DNA of 64,000 bases from Leadbetterella sp. (GTDB lineage Bacteria > Bacteroidota > Bacteroidia > Cytophagales > Spirosomataceae): positions 38,978 to 102,977 of the forward strand of contig JAHBUH010000015.1 in assembly GCA_019638185.1 (NCBI GenBank), given 5' to 3'. This document shows, in pieces, positions 33,816-42,580 of this stretch (position 1 is the first letter of the stretch; every line of letters begins with the position of its first letter). A program made the translations under genes and the position numbers. Below the pieces are notes generated by a model. That model was not told the origin of the DNA and did no database searches. It worked only from the letters and a program-made list of their open reading frames with translations.

Positions 33816-34046
33816 ATGGTTACAGTTTCAGAAATAAATAGAAAAGTCTCTTCTCTCCCGGTAAAAGCGCTGGAAGAACTGGAAAAGTATATTGAATTTC
33901 TGACTTATAAGCATGGAGATTGGTCTATAGAACTTTCAGAAGAACAAAATCTCTCCCTACAAAGAGGCCTTCTTGAGATGGATAATAACCACATAGTTCC
34001 TCACGAAGATGTTTTCTCTTCTAACTCACAGATCATGATTAATTAG
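33816..34046 (+). CDS. Small DUF2281-like (antitoxin-type) protein
   Basis: The 76-residue protein begins VTVSEINRKVSSLPVKALEELEKYIEFLTYK, the pattern of short DUF2281/antitoxin-like proteins that bind a toxin or DNA in type II systems. The second half (LSEEQNLSLQRGLLEMDNNHIVPHEDV) resembles the linker seen in RelE/ParE antitoxins. No toxin frame follows: 34047-34167 has no plausible reading frame. It marks the start of a visibly A+T-richer patch that runs to alkB. Start ATG 33816. Confidence 0.6.
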   Translation: MVTVSEINRKVSSLPVKALEELEKYIEFLTYKHGDWSIELSEEQNLSLQRGLLEMDNNHIVPHEDVFSSNSQIMIN

Positions 34047-34167
34047 AGAATTGGGATTTGAGCCCGTTCCTAAGTGGGACGATGTATACGGATATTCAAA
34101 AACACAGCAAATTTCGGGTTTTATAACCGCCAGATTGTTCTGAGATTTGCAGTATAAACTCAGCGTG

Positions 34168-35007
34168 ATGAACGGGCAACAACAAATCAATTACCACCGG
34201 ATTGCGGAAGCGATAGACTATATAAAAGAAAATTTCAAAGAGCAGCCTAACCTTGACGAAGTGGCGGAACGGGTACACTTAAGCCCGTTTCATTTTCAAC
34301 GTTTGTTTAGCGAATGGGCAGGAACAACACCCAAAAAGTTCCTGCAATACATCAGCATTGAGCACGCCAAAAAGTTATTGCTCAACCACCAGGCCACACT
34401 TTTTGAAACCGCCCTGGAAACCGGGCTTTCAGGCACGGGAAGATTACACGATCTATTTGTAAACATAGAAGGAATGACACCTGCCGAATATAGAAACGGT
34501 GCAAAAAACCTTTATATCAATTACCGTTTTGCAGAAAGTCCGTTTGGAAATTTGATGGTAGCTTCCACACCCAAAGGTATTTGTTACATGGCGTTTGACG
34601 AGGATGAAGTCAGGGCCTTGAACCACTTGAAACAAAAATTTCCAAACGCCACTTTTCAGCAAAAATCAGATCCGATACAACAAAACGCTTTGTTCATTTT
34701 TCAAAACGACTGGAGCACACTATCAGAAATAAAACTGCATTTGAAAGGCACGAAATTTCAACTGAAAGTTTGGGAAACCCTTTTGAAAATTCCAATGGGA
34801 AAACTTTCTACTTACGGCAAAATTGCCGAAAAAATTGGCAACCCCACTGCCTCCCGAGCCGTAGGCACAGCCGTCGGGAGTAATCCCGTTGCCTTTCTTA
34901 TTCCTTGTCATCGTGTCATTCAGTCGTCAGGAAACATTGGTGGTTATATGTGGGGCAATACACGAAAGACTGCAATGATAGGTTGGGAAAGTGCGAAAAC
35001 TGATTAG
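34168..35007 (+). CDS. AraC-type regulator fused to O6-methylguanine-DNA methyltransferase
   Basis: This 279-residue protein has an N-terminal AraC HTH domain (about 8-105: AIDYIKENFKEQPNLDEVAERVHLSPFHFQRLF) and a C-terminal alkyltransferase domain with the suicide cysteine C247 in IPCHRV and the preceding SRAVGTAVGSNP helix. It is Ada without the N-terminal zinc/phosphotriester domain, so the methyl sensor that activates E. coli Ada is missing. It probably repairs O6-alkylguanine and may regulate the nearby alkylation genes. ATG 34168 starts the HTH domain; an upstream TTG at 34147 is less likely. Confidence 0.93.
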   Translation: MNGQQQINYHRIAEAIDYIKENFKEQPNLDEVAERVHLSPFHFQRLFSEWAGTTPKKFLQYISIEHAKKLLLNHQATLFETALETGLSGTGRLHDLFVNIEGMTPAEYRNGAKNLYINYRFAESPFGNLMVASTPKGICYMAFDEDEVRALNHLKQKFPNATFQQKSDPIQQNALFIFQNDWSTLSEIKLHLKGTKFQLKVWETLLKIPMGKLSTYGKIAEKIGNPTASRAVGTAVGSNPVAFLIPCHRVIQSSGNIGGYMWGNTRKTAMIGWESAKTD

Positions 35008-35225
35008 GGAATACGGAAATAAAAATGAACCCGGCCTGAGAAAATTCCTAAAAAACATTCTTTTTGCAAAGTTTCAGGAATTTCAAATCCCTTTTCTCTA
35101 CTGGTTTACCCATCCCGGAAAATAAGGATTTATACAAACATCATATTACCTCTTACGATAGACGCAAAACTGAAATCACTGAGCAGAATAAGCAAACATA
35201 CAATTTTAATTTGCGGTTCGTTAAA

Positions 35226-35619
35226 ATGGAGGAAACAGTAAAGCAATCAAACGGTAAATCTCGAAACAATTATTGCAGTAAAAAGTATTCCTGAAAGTTC
35301 TGAATTTTATCAGCAGTTATTAGGCTGCAAAAGTGAACACGGTGGTGAAACTTTTGAAATTTTAACAAGTGAAAAAACTGTTGTCCTTTGCTTGCACAAA
35401 TGGGGTGAACACGAACACCCGACAATGTTAAATTCTAAAAAAGAAAATGGCAATGGGTTAATTCTTTTCTTTCGGGTTAATGATTTGAATAAAATATTTG
35501 AAAATGCAAAAGCCCTGAAAGCAAACATTGAAAAGGAAATCCACTACAACGAGAATTCGCTCAAAAACCAATTTACATTAAGAGATTTAGACGGCTATTA
35601 CCTGATAATTTCTGAATAG
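35226..35619 (+). pseudogene. VOC-family (glyoxalase-like) gene, probably frameshifted
   Basis: A glyoxalase/bleomycin-resistance-type protein is readable from 35242 to 35619 (NLETIIAVKSIPESSEFYQQLLGCK, then GLILFFRVNDLNKIFENAKALKANI and QFTLRDLDGYYLIISE), but that frame has no normal start codon before residue ~50 and has a stop at 35239. The only nearby ATG (35226, METVKQS-like after MEE) is in another frame and continues only to 35294. A one-base change near 35250 would join them into a single start-to-stop VOC protein. A sequencing error or an unusual start is the alternative. It lies between the Ada-type gene and alkB. Confidence 0.6.
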
Positions 35620-35625
35620 AATCAA

Positions 35626-36234
35626 ATGGATTTATTTGACCCCACCCCCGATAAAAATAAAAACCGGCTTCCTTACCAGGGAACCGTAAATTATTACGGC
35701 AGGTTATTTCCTAAAAAAGAGGCGGATGCCTATTTTGAAAAATTGCTGACCTCCATTGAATGGCGAAATGATGAAGCGGTTATTTTCGGAAAGAAAATCA
35801 TTACCAAACGGAAGGTGGCGTGGTATGGCGATAAGCCCTTTGAATACACCTATTCCAATACCACCAAGCACGCTTTGGGGTGGACCAAAGAATTATTGGA
35901 ACTCAAAACCGCAGTAGAAACAGCCACAGGCGAGCGCTTTAATTCCTGCCTGCTTAATCTCTATCACAACGGGGACGAAGGGATGGCGTGGCACAGTGAC
36001 GGGGAAGCCGATTTGAAAAAAGACGGGGCCATAGGCTCATTAAGTTTTGGCGCCGAACGGAAATTTGCTTTCAAGCACAAACAGACCAAAGAAAAGGTGG
36101 AGTTGCTTCTGGAGCACGGTAGCCTATTAGTCATGAAAGACACCACGCAAACCCACTGGCTACATCGCTTACCTCCCACCAAAAAAATAACAACAGCCAG
36201 AATAAACCTGACCTTCAGAACGATTGTAGAATAG
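35626..36234 (+). CDS. alkB: AlkB-type 2-oxoglutarate/Fe(II) dioxygenase
   Basis: This 202-residue DNA/RNA demethylase oxidatively removes methyl groups from 1-methyladenine and 3-methylcytosine. The iron ligands are H123 and D125 (AWHSDGE) with a distal His in THWLHRLP (H180). R192 and R198 in ARINLTFR bind 2-oxoglutarate. YHNGDEGMAWHSD and LSFGAERKFAFKHK match the ALKBH2/3-like bacterial subgroup rather than E. coli AlkB itself. The start is seven bases after the VOC frame. It completes an alkylation-repair patch with the Ada-type gene. Confidence 0.93.
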   Translation: MDLFDPTPDKNKNRLPYQGTVNYYGRLFPKKEADAYFEKLLTSIEWRNDEAVIFGKKIITKRKVAWYGDKPFEYTYSNTTKHALGWTKELLELKTAVETATGERFNSCLLNLYHNGDEGMAWHSDGEADLKKDGAIGSLSFGAERKFAFKHKQTKEKVELLLEHGSLLVMKDTTQTHWLHRLPPTKKITTARINLTFRTIVE

Positions 36235-36272
36235 GGGCACCATCCGGCGCCCCCATCCTAAGTACCAAAACC

Positions 36273-37448
36273 TTACAGCACTTCGTAAATCCCGGCCACG
36301 CCCTGGCCGCCACCCACACAGGCCGTGACCATGCCGTATTTCTGCCCGCGGCGCTTCATTTCATTCAGGATCTGAACGGAGAGCCGGGCGCCGGTAGAAC
36401 CTAATGCATGGCCCAGGGCGATGGCCCCACCGTTCGGGTTAAGTTTTTCCTGGTCTATACCGATCTCCTTCACTACGGCGAGGGCCTGGGCGGCGAAGGC
36501 TTCGTTCAGTTCAAACTGGTCTATGTCTTCCAGCTTCAGGCCGGCTTGTTTCAGGGCCTTGGGAATAGCCTCCACCGGGCCGATACCCATCAGGCTGGGT
36601 TCCACCCCTGCCACAGCGTAAGAAACCATGCGGGCTATGGGCTTCAGATTCAACTCTTTTACCGCTTTTTCCGAGGCCACCAGCAGAAAAGCGGCACCGT
36701 CAGAGGTCTGGGAGGAGTTCCCGGCCGTTACCGAACCGCCCGCCGCAAATACCGGCTTTAGCTTGGACAATGCCTCCACGCTGGTTCCGGCCCGGGGGCC
36801 TTCGTCTTTATTGACCGTATACTCCCGGGTTTTCTTCTTGCCAGAGGCCGCATCAAAATACGTCTCCTTCACGGGGATGGGCACCATTCCGCTGTCAAAA
36901 TAGCCTTCCTTCTGGGCATTCAGAGCCTTCTGGTGGGAACGGAAGGCGAACTCATCCTGCTCTTCCCGGCTGATCTTATATTTCTGGGCCACCTGCTCGG
37001 CCGTAAGCCCCATGCCGACGTAGTAATCCGGGTGAGTCGATGCAATGTCGTAGTTCAACGCCGTCTTATACCCGGTAGTGGGTACCAGCGACATCGACTC
37101 CGTACCGCCTGCGATCACGATATCCGCCATGCCAGCCTGGATCTTGCCCACAGCCATGGCCACGGCTTCCACGCCGCTGCCACAGTACCGGTTAATAGTG
37201 ATGCCCGGCACTTCCTTGCCCAGCGCCAGGAGCGAGATATAACGGGCCATCTGCATGCCCTGGTCTGCTTCCGGTACGGCGTTTCCTACAATAAGGTCAT
37301 CTACCCGGGCCGGATCTACGCCCGGATTTTTGCTTAATAAATATTTGATGACTTCGGCAGCCAGGTCATCCGGGCGGGTGAAACGGAAGACCCCTCTGGG
37401 GGCTTTTCCTACCGGCGACCGGTAACCGTCTATGATATATGCATCCAT
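36273..37448 (-). CDS. fadA: Acetyl-CoA acyltransferase (thiolase)
   Basis: This 391-residue enzyme of beta-oxidation cleaves 3-ketoacyl-CoA. The acylated Cys is C89 in [12 protein letters not shown]347 ([16 protein letters not shown]) and C377 (TACVGGGQG) complete the active site. The order [14 protein letters not shown] is typical of degradative thiolases. It follows the fadB-type gene by 28 bases and shares its operator-controlled promoter. Confidence 0.95.
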   Translation of the reverse strand: MDAYIIDGYRSPVGKAPRGVFRFTRPDDLAAEVIKYLLSKNPGVDPARVDDLIVGNAVPEADQGMQMARYISLLALGKEVPGITINRYCGSGVEAVAMAVGKIQAGMADIVIAGGTESMSLVPTTGYKTALNYDIASTHPDYYVGMGLTAEQVAQKYKISREEQDEFAFRSHQKALNAQKEGYFDSGMVPIPVKETYFDAASGKKKTREYTVNKDEGPRAGTSVEALSKLKPVFAAGGSVTAGNSSQTSDGAAFLLVASEKAVKELNLKPIARMVSYAVAGVEPSLMGIGPVEAIPKALKQAGLKLEDIDQFELNEAFAAQALAVVKEIGIDQEKLNPNGGAIALGHALGSTGARLSVQILNEMKRRGQKYGMVTACVGGGQGVAGIYEVL

Positions 37449-37476
37449 TTCTCTTGTTCTGATTTGATGTTAAAAC

Positions 37477-39885
37477 TTAGTTTCTCGGTGCTTTTCCACC
37501 ACTGATGATCCCCTGCATCCGCTCCATGGTTTTTCTTTCGGCACAAAGCGACAGGAAGGCCTCCCTTTCCAACTCCAGCAGGTATTTCTCACTTACCAGC
37601 TGCGGGTAGCTCAGGTCACCGCCGCAGATCACGTAAGCCAGCTTCTCGGCGATCAGCGCATCGTGATCGGTAATATAATTGGCCATACGCATGGACCGGA
37701 TACCGGCCTTGAACAGCGCGATCCCCGTTTTTCCCTGCACCTTGATGTCCGTACGGCGGATAGGCTGGGTATACCCGTTTTCTGCCAGTTCTATGGCCGC
37801 CTGCTTGGCTTCGGCGATTAGCCGGCTGCGGTTCAGCACCACCTGGTCACGGCCCGCCTTCAGGTAATTCATGTCAAAAGCCTCCTGGGCCGAAGTGGAA
37901 ACTTTGGCCTGGGCGATATTCATGAAAGCCGCCTGCAGGATGTTCAGCTCGGTATCGCCGGGCTGGTACAGGTCGGAGCACCTCAGCGCCATTTCTTTGG
38001 TTCCGCCACCGGCCGGGATCAGTCCTACTCCCAGCTCCACCAGGCCCATGTAAAGCTCGGCGTGGGCCACCACCTTATCGGCATGCAGGTTCAGCTCGCA
38101 GCCTCCGCCCAGGGCCAGGGAATGCGGCGCCGTTACCACCGGTACGGACGAGTACCGGGCCCGCATCATGGTTTCCTGGAAGGTGGCGATCATCAGGTCG
38201 ATCTCGTCGTACTCCTGCTCCACCGCAAACATGAACAGCATGGCCAGGTTAGCCCCGGCAGAGAAGGCCTGGGTGCTGTCATTCCCGATCACCAGCCCCC
38301 TGAAATCTTTCTCGGCTAAACTGTAGGCCTTGTTCAGCGCCTCAATGGGGCCGGAGCCCAGGGTATTCATTTTCGACTGGAATTCCACGCCCAGGATGCC
38401 GTCGCCCAGGTCAAAAATGGACGCTTCCGGGTTCTTCCACACCACATTGGTTTTACGGATATTATCGAGGATAATGAAGCCGTCGGTTCCCGGGATCACT
38501 TTATAGGATTTCGAAGGGATATCGTAATACAGTTTCTTGCCGTTTTCAATCTTATAAAAGGTATCATGGCCGGCCGCTATCATATCATACACCCACTGCG
38601 CCGGCTTCCGGCCCTCACTTTCGCACAGCTCCGTAAAGGCCTTAGCTCCCAGTGCATCTGCCGTAGCAAAAACACCGATCTGCCATCCGAATCCCGCCGT
38701 GATGGCATCGTCTATCTTATACAGCTCATCAGCGATCTCCGGGATGCGATTAGAAGCATACTGGAACGCGTCGGTAAAGGTTTTGCGGTAAAATTCGCCG
38801 GCTTTGCTCTTATCTTTCAGCAACAGGGCCACTTTCTCCGGAATGCTCTCTATCCCTTTTACGGTATCCAGCGCCGCGATCTTCACCTTATCGGCCGCAC
38901 GGTATTCCATGGTTTTGAAGTCCAGGCCCAGGATCACCGACTTGCCCTTTTCGTCTTTCACTTTCTTGTAAAATCCCTGCCCGGTCTTATCACCCAGCCA
39001 GTTTTTCTCCATCAGTTTTGCCACAATGCCGGGGAGCAGAAAGGCATCTTTGGATTCGTCATCTTTCAGGATGGCGTAGAGGTTATTGCATACATTCACG
39101 GTGGTGTCCAAGCCCACCACATCGGAGAGGCGGAAAGTACCTGATTTCGGCCGTCCGATCACCGGGCCGGTCAGTTTATCTACTTCCTCAATGCTCAGCC
39201 CCAGCTCTTCCGTGGCGCGGATGGTCTGTACCAGCGCGTAAATCCCCAGCCGGTTAGCTATAAACGCCGGCGTATCTTTACATAGTACGGTGCGCTTACC
39301 CAGGAAGAGGTCGCCGTAACCCATCAGGAAATCTATGATCCCCGGATCGGTCTGAGGCCCCGGAATGATCTCCAGCAGGGCCAGGTAGCGCGGCGGGTTA
39401 AAGAAGTGGGTACCGCAGAAGTGCTTCTGAAAGTCCTCACTCCGGCCTTCCGCCATCAGGTAGATGGGGATACCCGAGGTATTGGACGTCACCAGCGTAC
39501 CCGGCTTGCGGTGCTGCTCTACCTTATCGTATATTAATTTTTTGATTTCCAGCTTTTCTACTACCACTTCTATCACCCAGTCCACTTCCTTGATCCGGGG
39601 CATATCGTCGTCAAAATTGCCTAAAGTCACCCGTTCCAGTGATTTCTGACTGTAAATGGGTGAGGGTGTGGCTTTCACCGCCGCCTGGTAAAGGCTGTTG
39701 ACAATCCGGTTACGCACCACCGGGCTGCTCAGGTCCAGTCCTTTTGCCTTTTCCTCCTCGTTGGGCTCCCGCGGCACCATATCCAGCAGCAGCACATCCA
39801 CGCCAATGTTCGCAAAATGAAGAGCTATACGGCTCCCCATGATACCGGCGCCCAGGACGGCTACTTTCTTAATAGTTCGTTTCAT
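37477..39885 (-). CDS. 3-Hydroxyacyl-CoA dehydrogenase/enoyl-CoA hydratase
   Basis: This 802-residue bifunctional beta-oxidation enzyme has the FadN order. The NAD-binding dehydrogenase is first (Rossmann motif GAGIMGSRIALHFANIGVDVLLLDM, residues 12-36; HFFNPPRYLALLEIIPGPQT), the crotonase-fold hydratase last (PHSLALGGGCELNLHADKV, VGLIPAGGGTKEMALR). Middle residues 290-500 resemble the C-terminal dehydrogenase segments. This is opposite to E. coli FadB, which has the hydratase first. It is the first gene of the fadB-fadA pair and has a palindromic operator 24 bases before its start. Confidence 0.95.
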   Translation of the reverse strand: MKRTIKKVAVLGAGIMGSRIALHFANIGVDVLLLDMVPREPNEEEKAKGLDLSSPVVRNRIVNSLYQAAVKATPSPIYSQKSLERVTLGNFDDDMPRIKEVDWVIEVVVEKLEIKKLIYDKVEQHRKPGTLVTSNTSGIPIYLMAEGRSEDFQKHFCGTHFFNPPRYLALLEIIPGPQTDPGIIDFLMGYGDLFLGKRTVLCKDTPAFIANRLGIYALVQTIRATEELGLSIEEVDKLTGPVIGRPKSGTFRLSDVVGLDTTVNVCNNLYAILKDDESKDAFLLPGIVAKLMEKNWLGDKTGQGFYKKVKDEKGKSVILGLDFKTMEYRAADKVKIAALDTVKGIESIPEKVALLLKDKSKAGEFYRKTFTDAFQYASNRIPEIADELYKIDDAITAGFGWQIGVFATADALGAKAFTELCESEGRKPAQWVYDMIAAGHDTFYKIENGKKLYYDIPSKSYKVIPGTDGFIILDNIRKTNVVWKNPEASIFDLGDGILGVEFQSKMNTLGSGPIEALNKAYSLAEKDFRGLVIGNDSTQAFSAGANLAMLFMFAVEQEYDEIDLMIATFQETMMRARYSSVPVVTAPHSLALGGGCELNLHADKVVAHAELYMGLVELGVGLIPAGGGTKEMALRCSDLYQPGDTELNILQAAFMNIAQAKVSTSAQEAFDMNYLKAGRDQVVLNRSRLIAEAKQAAIELAENGYTQPIRRTDIKVQGKTGIALFKAGIRSMRMANYITDHDALIAEKLAYVICGGDLSYPQLVSEKYLLELEREAFLSLCAERKTMERMQGIISGGKAPRN

Positions 39886-39908
39886 ATATCAAAAGTTTGA
39901 TCGTAAAA

Positions 39909-39932
39909 AATTAGTATGCTTGCATACTAATT
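39909..39932. promoter_or_regulatory. Near-perfect 24-base operator before the beta-oxidation genes
   Basis: AATTAGTATGC and GCATACTAATT are perfect 11-base arms around TT. The palindrome lies between the -7 box and the start codon, covering the expected transcription start. Position and symmetry fit a TetR- or MarR-type repressor that acyl-CoA would release, but no regulator gene is in the window. Confidence 0.75.
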
Positions 39933-39933
39933 A

Positions 39934-39965
39934 CAAATCTAGCCTATCCATCCTGATTTTGCAAA
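39934..39965 (-). promoter_or_regulatory. Promoter of the fadB-fadA pair
   Basis: On the minus strand TTTG (39962-39965), 20 bases, TAGATTTG (39934-39941). The operator begins two bases downstream of the -7 box. Confidence 0.65.
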
Positions 39966-40027
39966 CAGAATTACAATTAAAATTTTGCTACATTTTCTTG
40001 GGGAAATGCAAAAGCAGAAATTACCAA

Positions 40028-40070
40028 AAGAAACGCCCGGCAGAACCCTTTTTACGAGCCGTGCCGGGCG
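40028..40070 (-). terminator. Terminator of the DUF4091 gene
   Basis: CGCCCGGCA (40034-40042) and TGCCGGGCG (40062-40070) form a 9-bp stem with a 19-base loop. Read on the minus strand it is followed by TTTCTTTT. Confidence 0.65.
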
Positions 40071-40092
40071 GATTATTCTCGGCCGTGCATCC

Positions 40093-41826
40093 CTACAGCC
40101 CTGCCGACAGCTCCCGCATCAGGGCCTTCGCTGCATTCAGGTTCACATTCCAATCCGGCGTACGGTTCGGGTTATTCAGCCTGGCAATGGCCGCATCCAG
40201 TCGTTCCATGTCGGCCGGCTTCAGTTTCTTTTTCAGGATCTGTATCTTTTCATAGTCCTGGATCCCCTCCAGCATGCGCTCATAGCGGATGGAGCTGCGG
40301 CCCTGCGGGTACACAATATACGTATCCCCGGCTGGCCAGGTGCGGAAGCGGGAGTCCTGCAGGGGGTGTTCCACCCACGAGTTAAACGCCCAGCGTAGCA
40401 TACCGTCAAAACCCGCGGCTTCGGTGTACCATCCTAAATAGGCGGATTCTCCCGGGTCTGAAAAGGTGAACTGGTTAGGAAAACCGTCTGAACAGCAGAT
40501 ATAAAAAGTAGTATTCAGATCCCGGGCCTGGCGGTCTTTCAGGTCTTCTTTGGAAAAAGGATGCCCTACCGCAATGCTGATGTCCTCGCTATTCGGGTAG
40601 CGCTGATAGGTCTTCTGGTTATCGGCATAGGAAACGCCCAGTTCGGGGGCTACCTGCTGAATGAGCTTTAAGGCGCCGTCTACTTCTTCACGGGTCCGTT
40701 CGTCAATAGCGATATTCGTAATTTCCAGCCAGCCTTTTGTCTTCAGGTGCTTCACGAAATCCTTCAGAAACGGTGTCCATACCTCTTCAAACACCTGTGT
40801 GCCGGGCTTGGCTTTTACATTCACCAGCTTACCGGAAGCGGCATCCTGGTAATGAATCTCGTTATTCCACGGGATAATGGAATAGCAGTTGATCATCTTT
40901 TTCAAGCCCAGGTCCATCATAAACTGTACCCAGCGGTCAAACACCGCGTAGTCGTACTTCCAGGTGCCGTCAGCGTTTTTAGTCCAGGTGATCATATCGG
41001 CATACGGATCAAAGGTCTGCACATTCCAGGGGTCTTTATTCAGAGTGGCGGTGATCACCTTTTGCCCGGCACGGGCAGCCAGCTGCATCACCGGCTTCAA
41101 GGCCTCAAAATGGGCGTCACTCCACATGGGTACGTTATCCAGCCGGGCCACGGCGGATGGGTGCTGCCACTGATCCAGGTGGAAGGTCCACTCCGAAGGC
41201 GGCGGTAGAACCTGCCCCGAAACTTCCAGGCTTAGGTTTAAGACCTGGCTGGGTACGCCCTGTCCGGAAACGGTCACCTTAGCGGTATAGTTGCCGGGTT
41301 TGGCCTGGGCCGGAATTTCCACGCTGATCCACACCGGGCGTACTTTTTTAGCCGCCAGGTCAAACTTCTTCAGGTCATCCAGCATGTCGGCAGAAAGTGA
41401 AGCGGCAAAATCCTGCGGCTTCCGGTGTCCGCATCCGCCCGCAAACTCGTCGGTCATCACATAGCGGATAAACCGGGCAGAGCCGGCAGAAGCCGGTAAT
41501 TTTCCGGCAGGAGAAGTAAACTCCGATACGCTCACACTCACGTCTTTCACCGGTGCCACGGTCCAGAGTAAAACCTGGGCCGCCACCCGCTCGCCTCTCC
41601 AGCCGTAAAGGCCCGCTTTTTTCTGAATCGTAATATCCGGCGCTACCGACAGCGGAAAACGCTTATCGATGCTCACAAAAGAACTGTGAAGGCCGGGTTT
41701 TATTTTTGACCAGTCGGATAAGGTATCTGCGGTAGGATCAGACAATTCCGTAAAAGGAGTACCTTTCTGAGCCTGGCTTACTACCTGGAAAAAAAGAAAA
41801 ACGAGCAGGAGGGTTTTGTTCATCAT
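40093..41826 (-). CDS. DUF4091 domain secreted glycoside-hydrolase-like protein
   Basis: This 577-residue protein has an N-terminal signal peptide (LLLVFLFFQVVSQAQ). A beta-sandwich-like N-terminal part (residues 60-215) is followed by a (beta/alpha)8-like region and the C-terminal DUF4091 motif (FDGMLRWAFNSWVEHPLQDSRFRTWPAGDTYIVYP, RYERMLEGIQDYEKIQIL). DUF4091 is a family of predicted glycosidases with conserved Asp/Glu, but the substrate is not known. AIDERTREEVDGA resembles an active-site region. It ends the minus-strand run from mreB. Confidence 0.85.
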   Translation of the reverse strand: MMNKTLLLVFLFFQVVSQAQKGTPFTELSDPTADTLSDWSKIKPGLHSSFVSIDKRFPLSVAPDITIQKKAGLYGWRGERVAAQVLLWTVAPVKDVSVSVSEFTSPAGKLPASAGSARFIRYVMTDEFAGGCGHRKPQDFAASLSADMLDDLKKFDLAAKKVRPVWISVEIPAQAKPGNYTAKVTVSGQGVPSQVLNLSLEVSGQVLPPPSEWTFHLDQWQHPSAVARLDNVPMWSDAHFEALKPVMQLAARAGQKVITATLNKDPWNVQTFDPYADMITWTKNADGTWKYDYAVFDRWVQFMMDLGLKKMINCYSIIPWNNEIHYQDAASGKLVNVKAKPGTQVFEEVWTPFLKDFVKHLKTKGWLEITNIAIDERTREEVDGALKLIQQVAPELGVSYADNQKTYQRYPNSEDISIAVGHPFSKEDLKDRQARDLNTTFYICCSDGFPNQFTFSDPGESAYLGWYTEAAGFDGMLRWAFNSWVEHPLQDSRFRTWPAGDTYIVYPQGRSSIRYERMLEGIQDYEKIQILKKKLKPADMERLDAAIARLNNPNRTPDWNVNLNAAKALMRELSAGL

Positions 41827-41900
41827 TTTGTATTTTACACCTTGAAAAATGAAATGTCACTAGCGTAAATTTACAAAAAAAGCCGGTCTCCGCAATTCTT

Positions 41901-42509
41901 TTAACGAAGATCCACCACCTCCACTTTCGGATATTTGCTTTTATCAAACGTAAAAGAAGCATCAGCTACCGTAATATTGGGCTTAAACCCGGTGATGGTG
42001 TAGGTGGTGGCCCCGGATTTGTCAAACACCGTCCAGGAAGAGATCAGCCGGTCGGTCTTGCCGATGGTCAGCTCGATTTTGGAAACCGATGATTTCGTTT
42101 TAGGCGTCAGGGTCACCACATCGTATTTTTTACCGCCCACGGTTACCTCGTTCTTATAGGAAGAGGCATAGCCTTTCTTGTAGAGGTTAAAGATATTATT
42201 GGGAGAAAAATCACTTTCATCACCCTCGTTATAGGAAGTAATATTCACCTCGTTGGTCTCGGCCAGGTAGGTATATACGTCTTTGCCGTTATTGTATACC
42301 TCCTGTCCGCCGAAACTGATCTTGTACATCCTGCCTTTGGAAATCAGCGTGCCGGTATATTTTTCGGCGCCTGCCACCCTAAACCCTGCCGAGTAAGAGG
42401 TAAACGAAGCGTATTTGCGGTTAACCGCACTCAAAATATCCGCCGCTTTCTGGCCCGAAACCGGGTTAAAGGTACTGAGGGACAGGAGTAATATGAATAG
42501 CTTTTTCAT
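41901..42509 (-). CDS. lolA: LolA-type outer-membrane lipoprotein carrier
   Basis: This 202-residue periplasmic chaperone carries lipoproteins from the inner membrane to the outer membrane. It has a signal peptide (LFILLLSLSTFNPVSG) and the LolA fold seen in AADILSAVNRKYASFTSYSAGFRV, GTLISKGRMYKISFGGQEVYNNGKDVYTYL and TVFDKSGATTYTITGFKPN. In Bacteroidota it often follows ftsK, as here. Likely partners LolCDE are not visible in the window. Confidence 0.88.
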   Translation of the reverse strand: MKKLFILLLSLSTFNPVSGQKAADILSAVNRKYASFTSYSAGFRVAGAEKYTGTLISKGRMYKISFGGQEVYNNGKDVYTYLAETNEVNITSYNEGDESDFSPNNIFNLYKKGYASSYKNEVTVGGKKYDVVTLTPKTKSSVSKIELTIGKTDRLISSWTVFDKSGATTYTITGFKPNITVADASFTFDKSKYPKVEVVDLR

Positions 42510-42580
42510 GATTGGTCAGTCTTTGTAACTCTTAGACCGGGCGGCCTGCGCCGGGTTTATCCCGTTAAGAATTATTAACA

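Noticed and set aside
35064-35225. Start of a longer protein before the VOC gene
   Set aside because: The frame runs through A+T-rich non-coding sequence and ends at 35294 without a domain.
36234-36261. Terminator between alkB and fadA
   Set aside because: The GGGGC/GCCCC hairpin has a mismatch and no T run on either strand.
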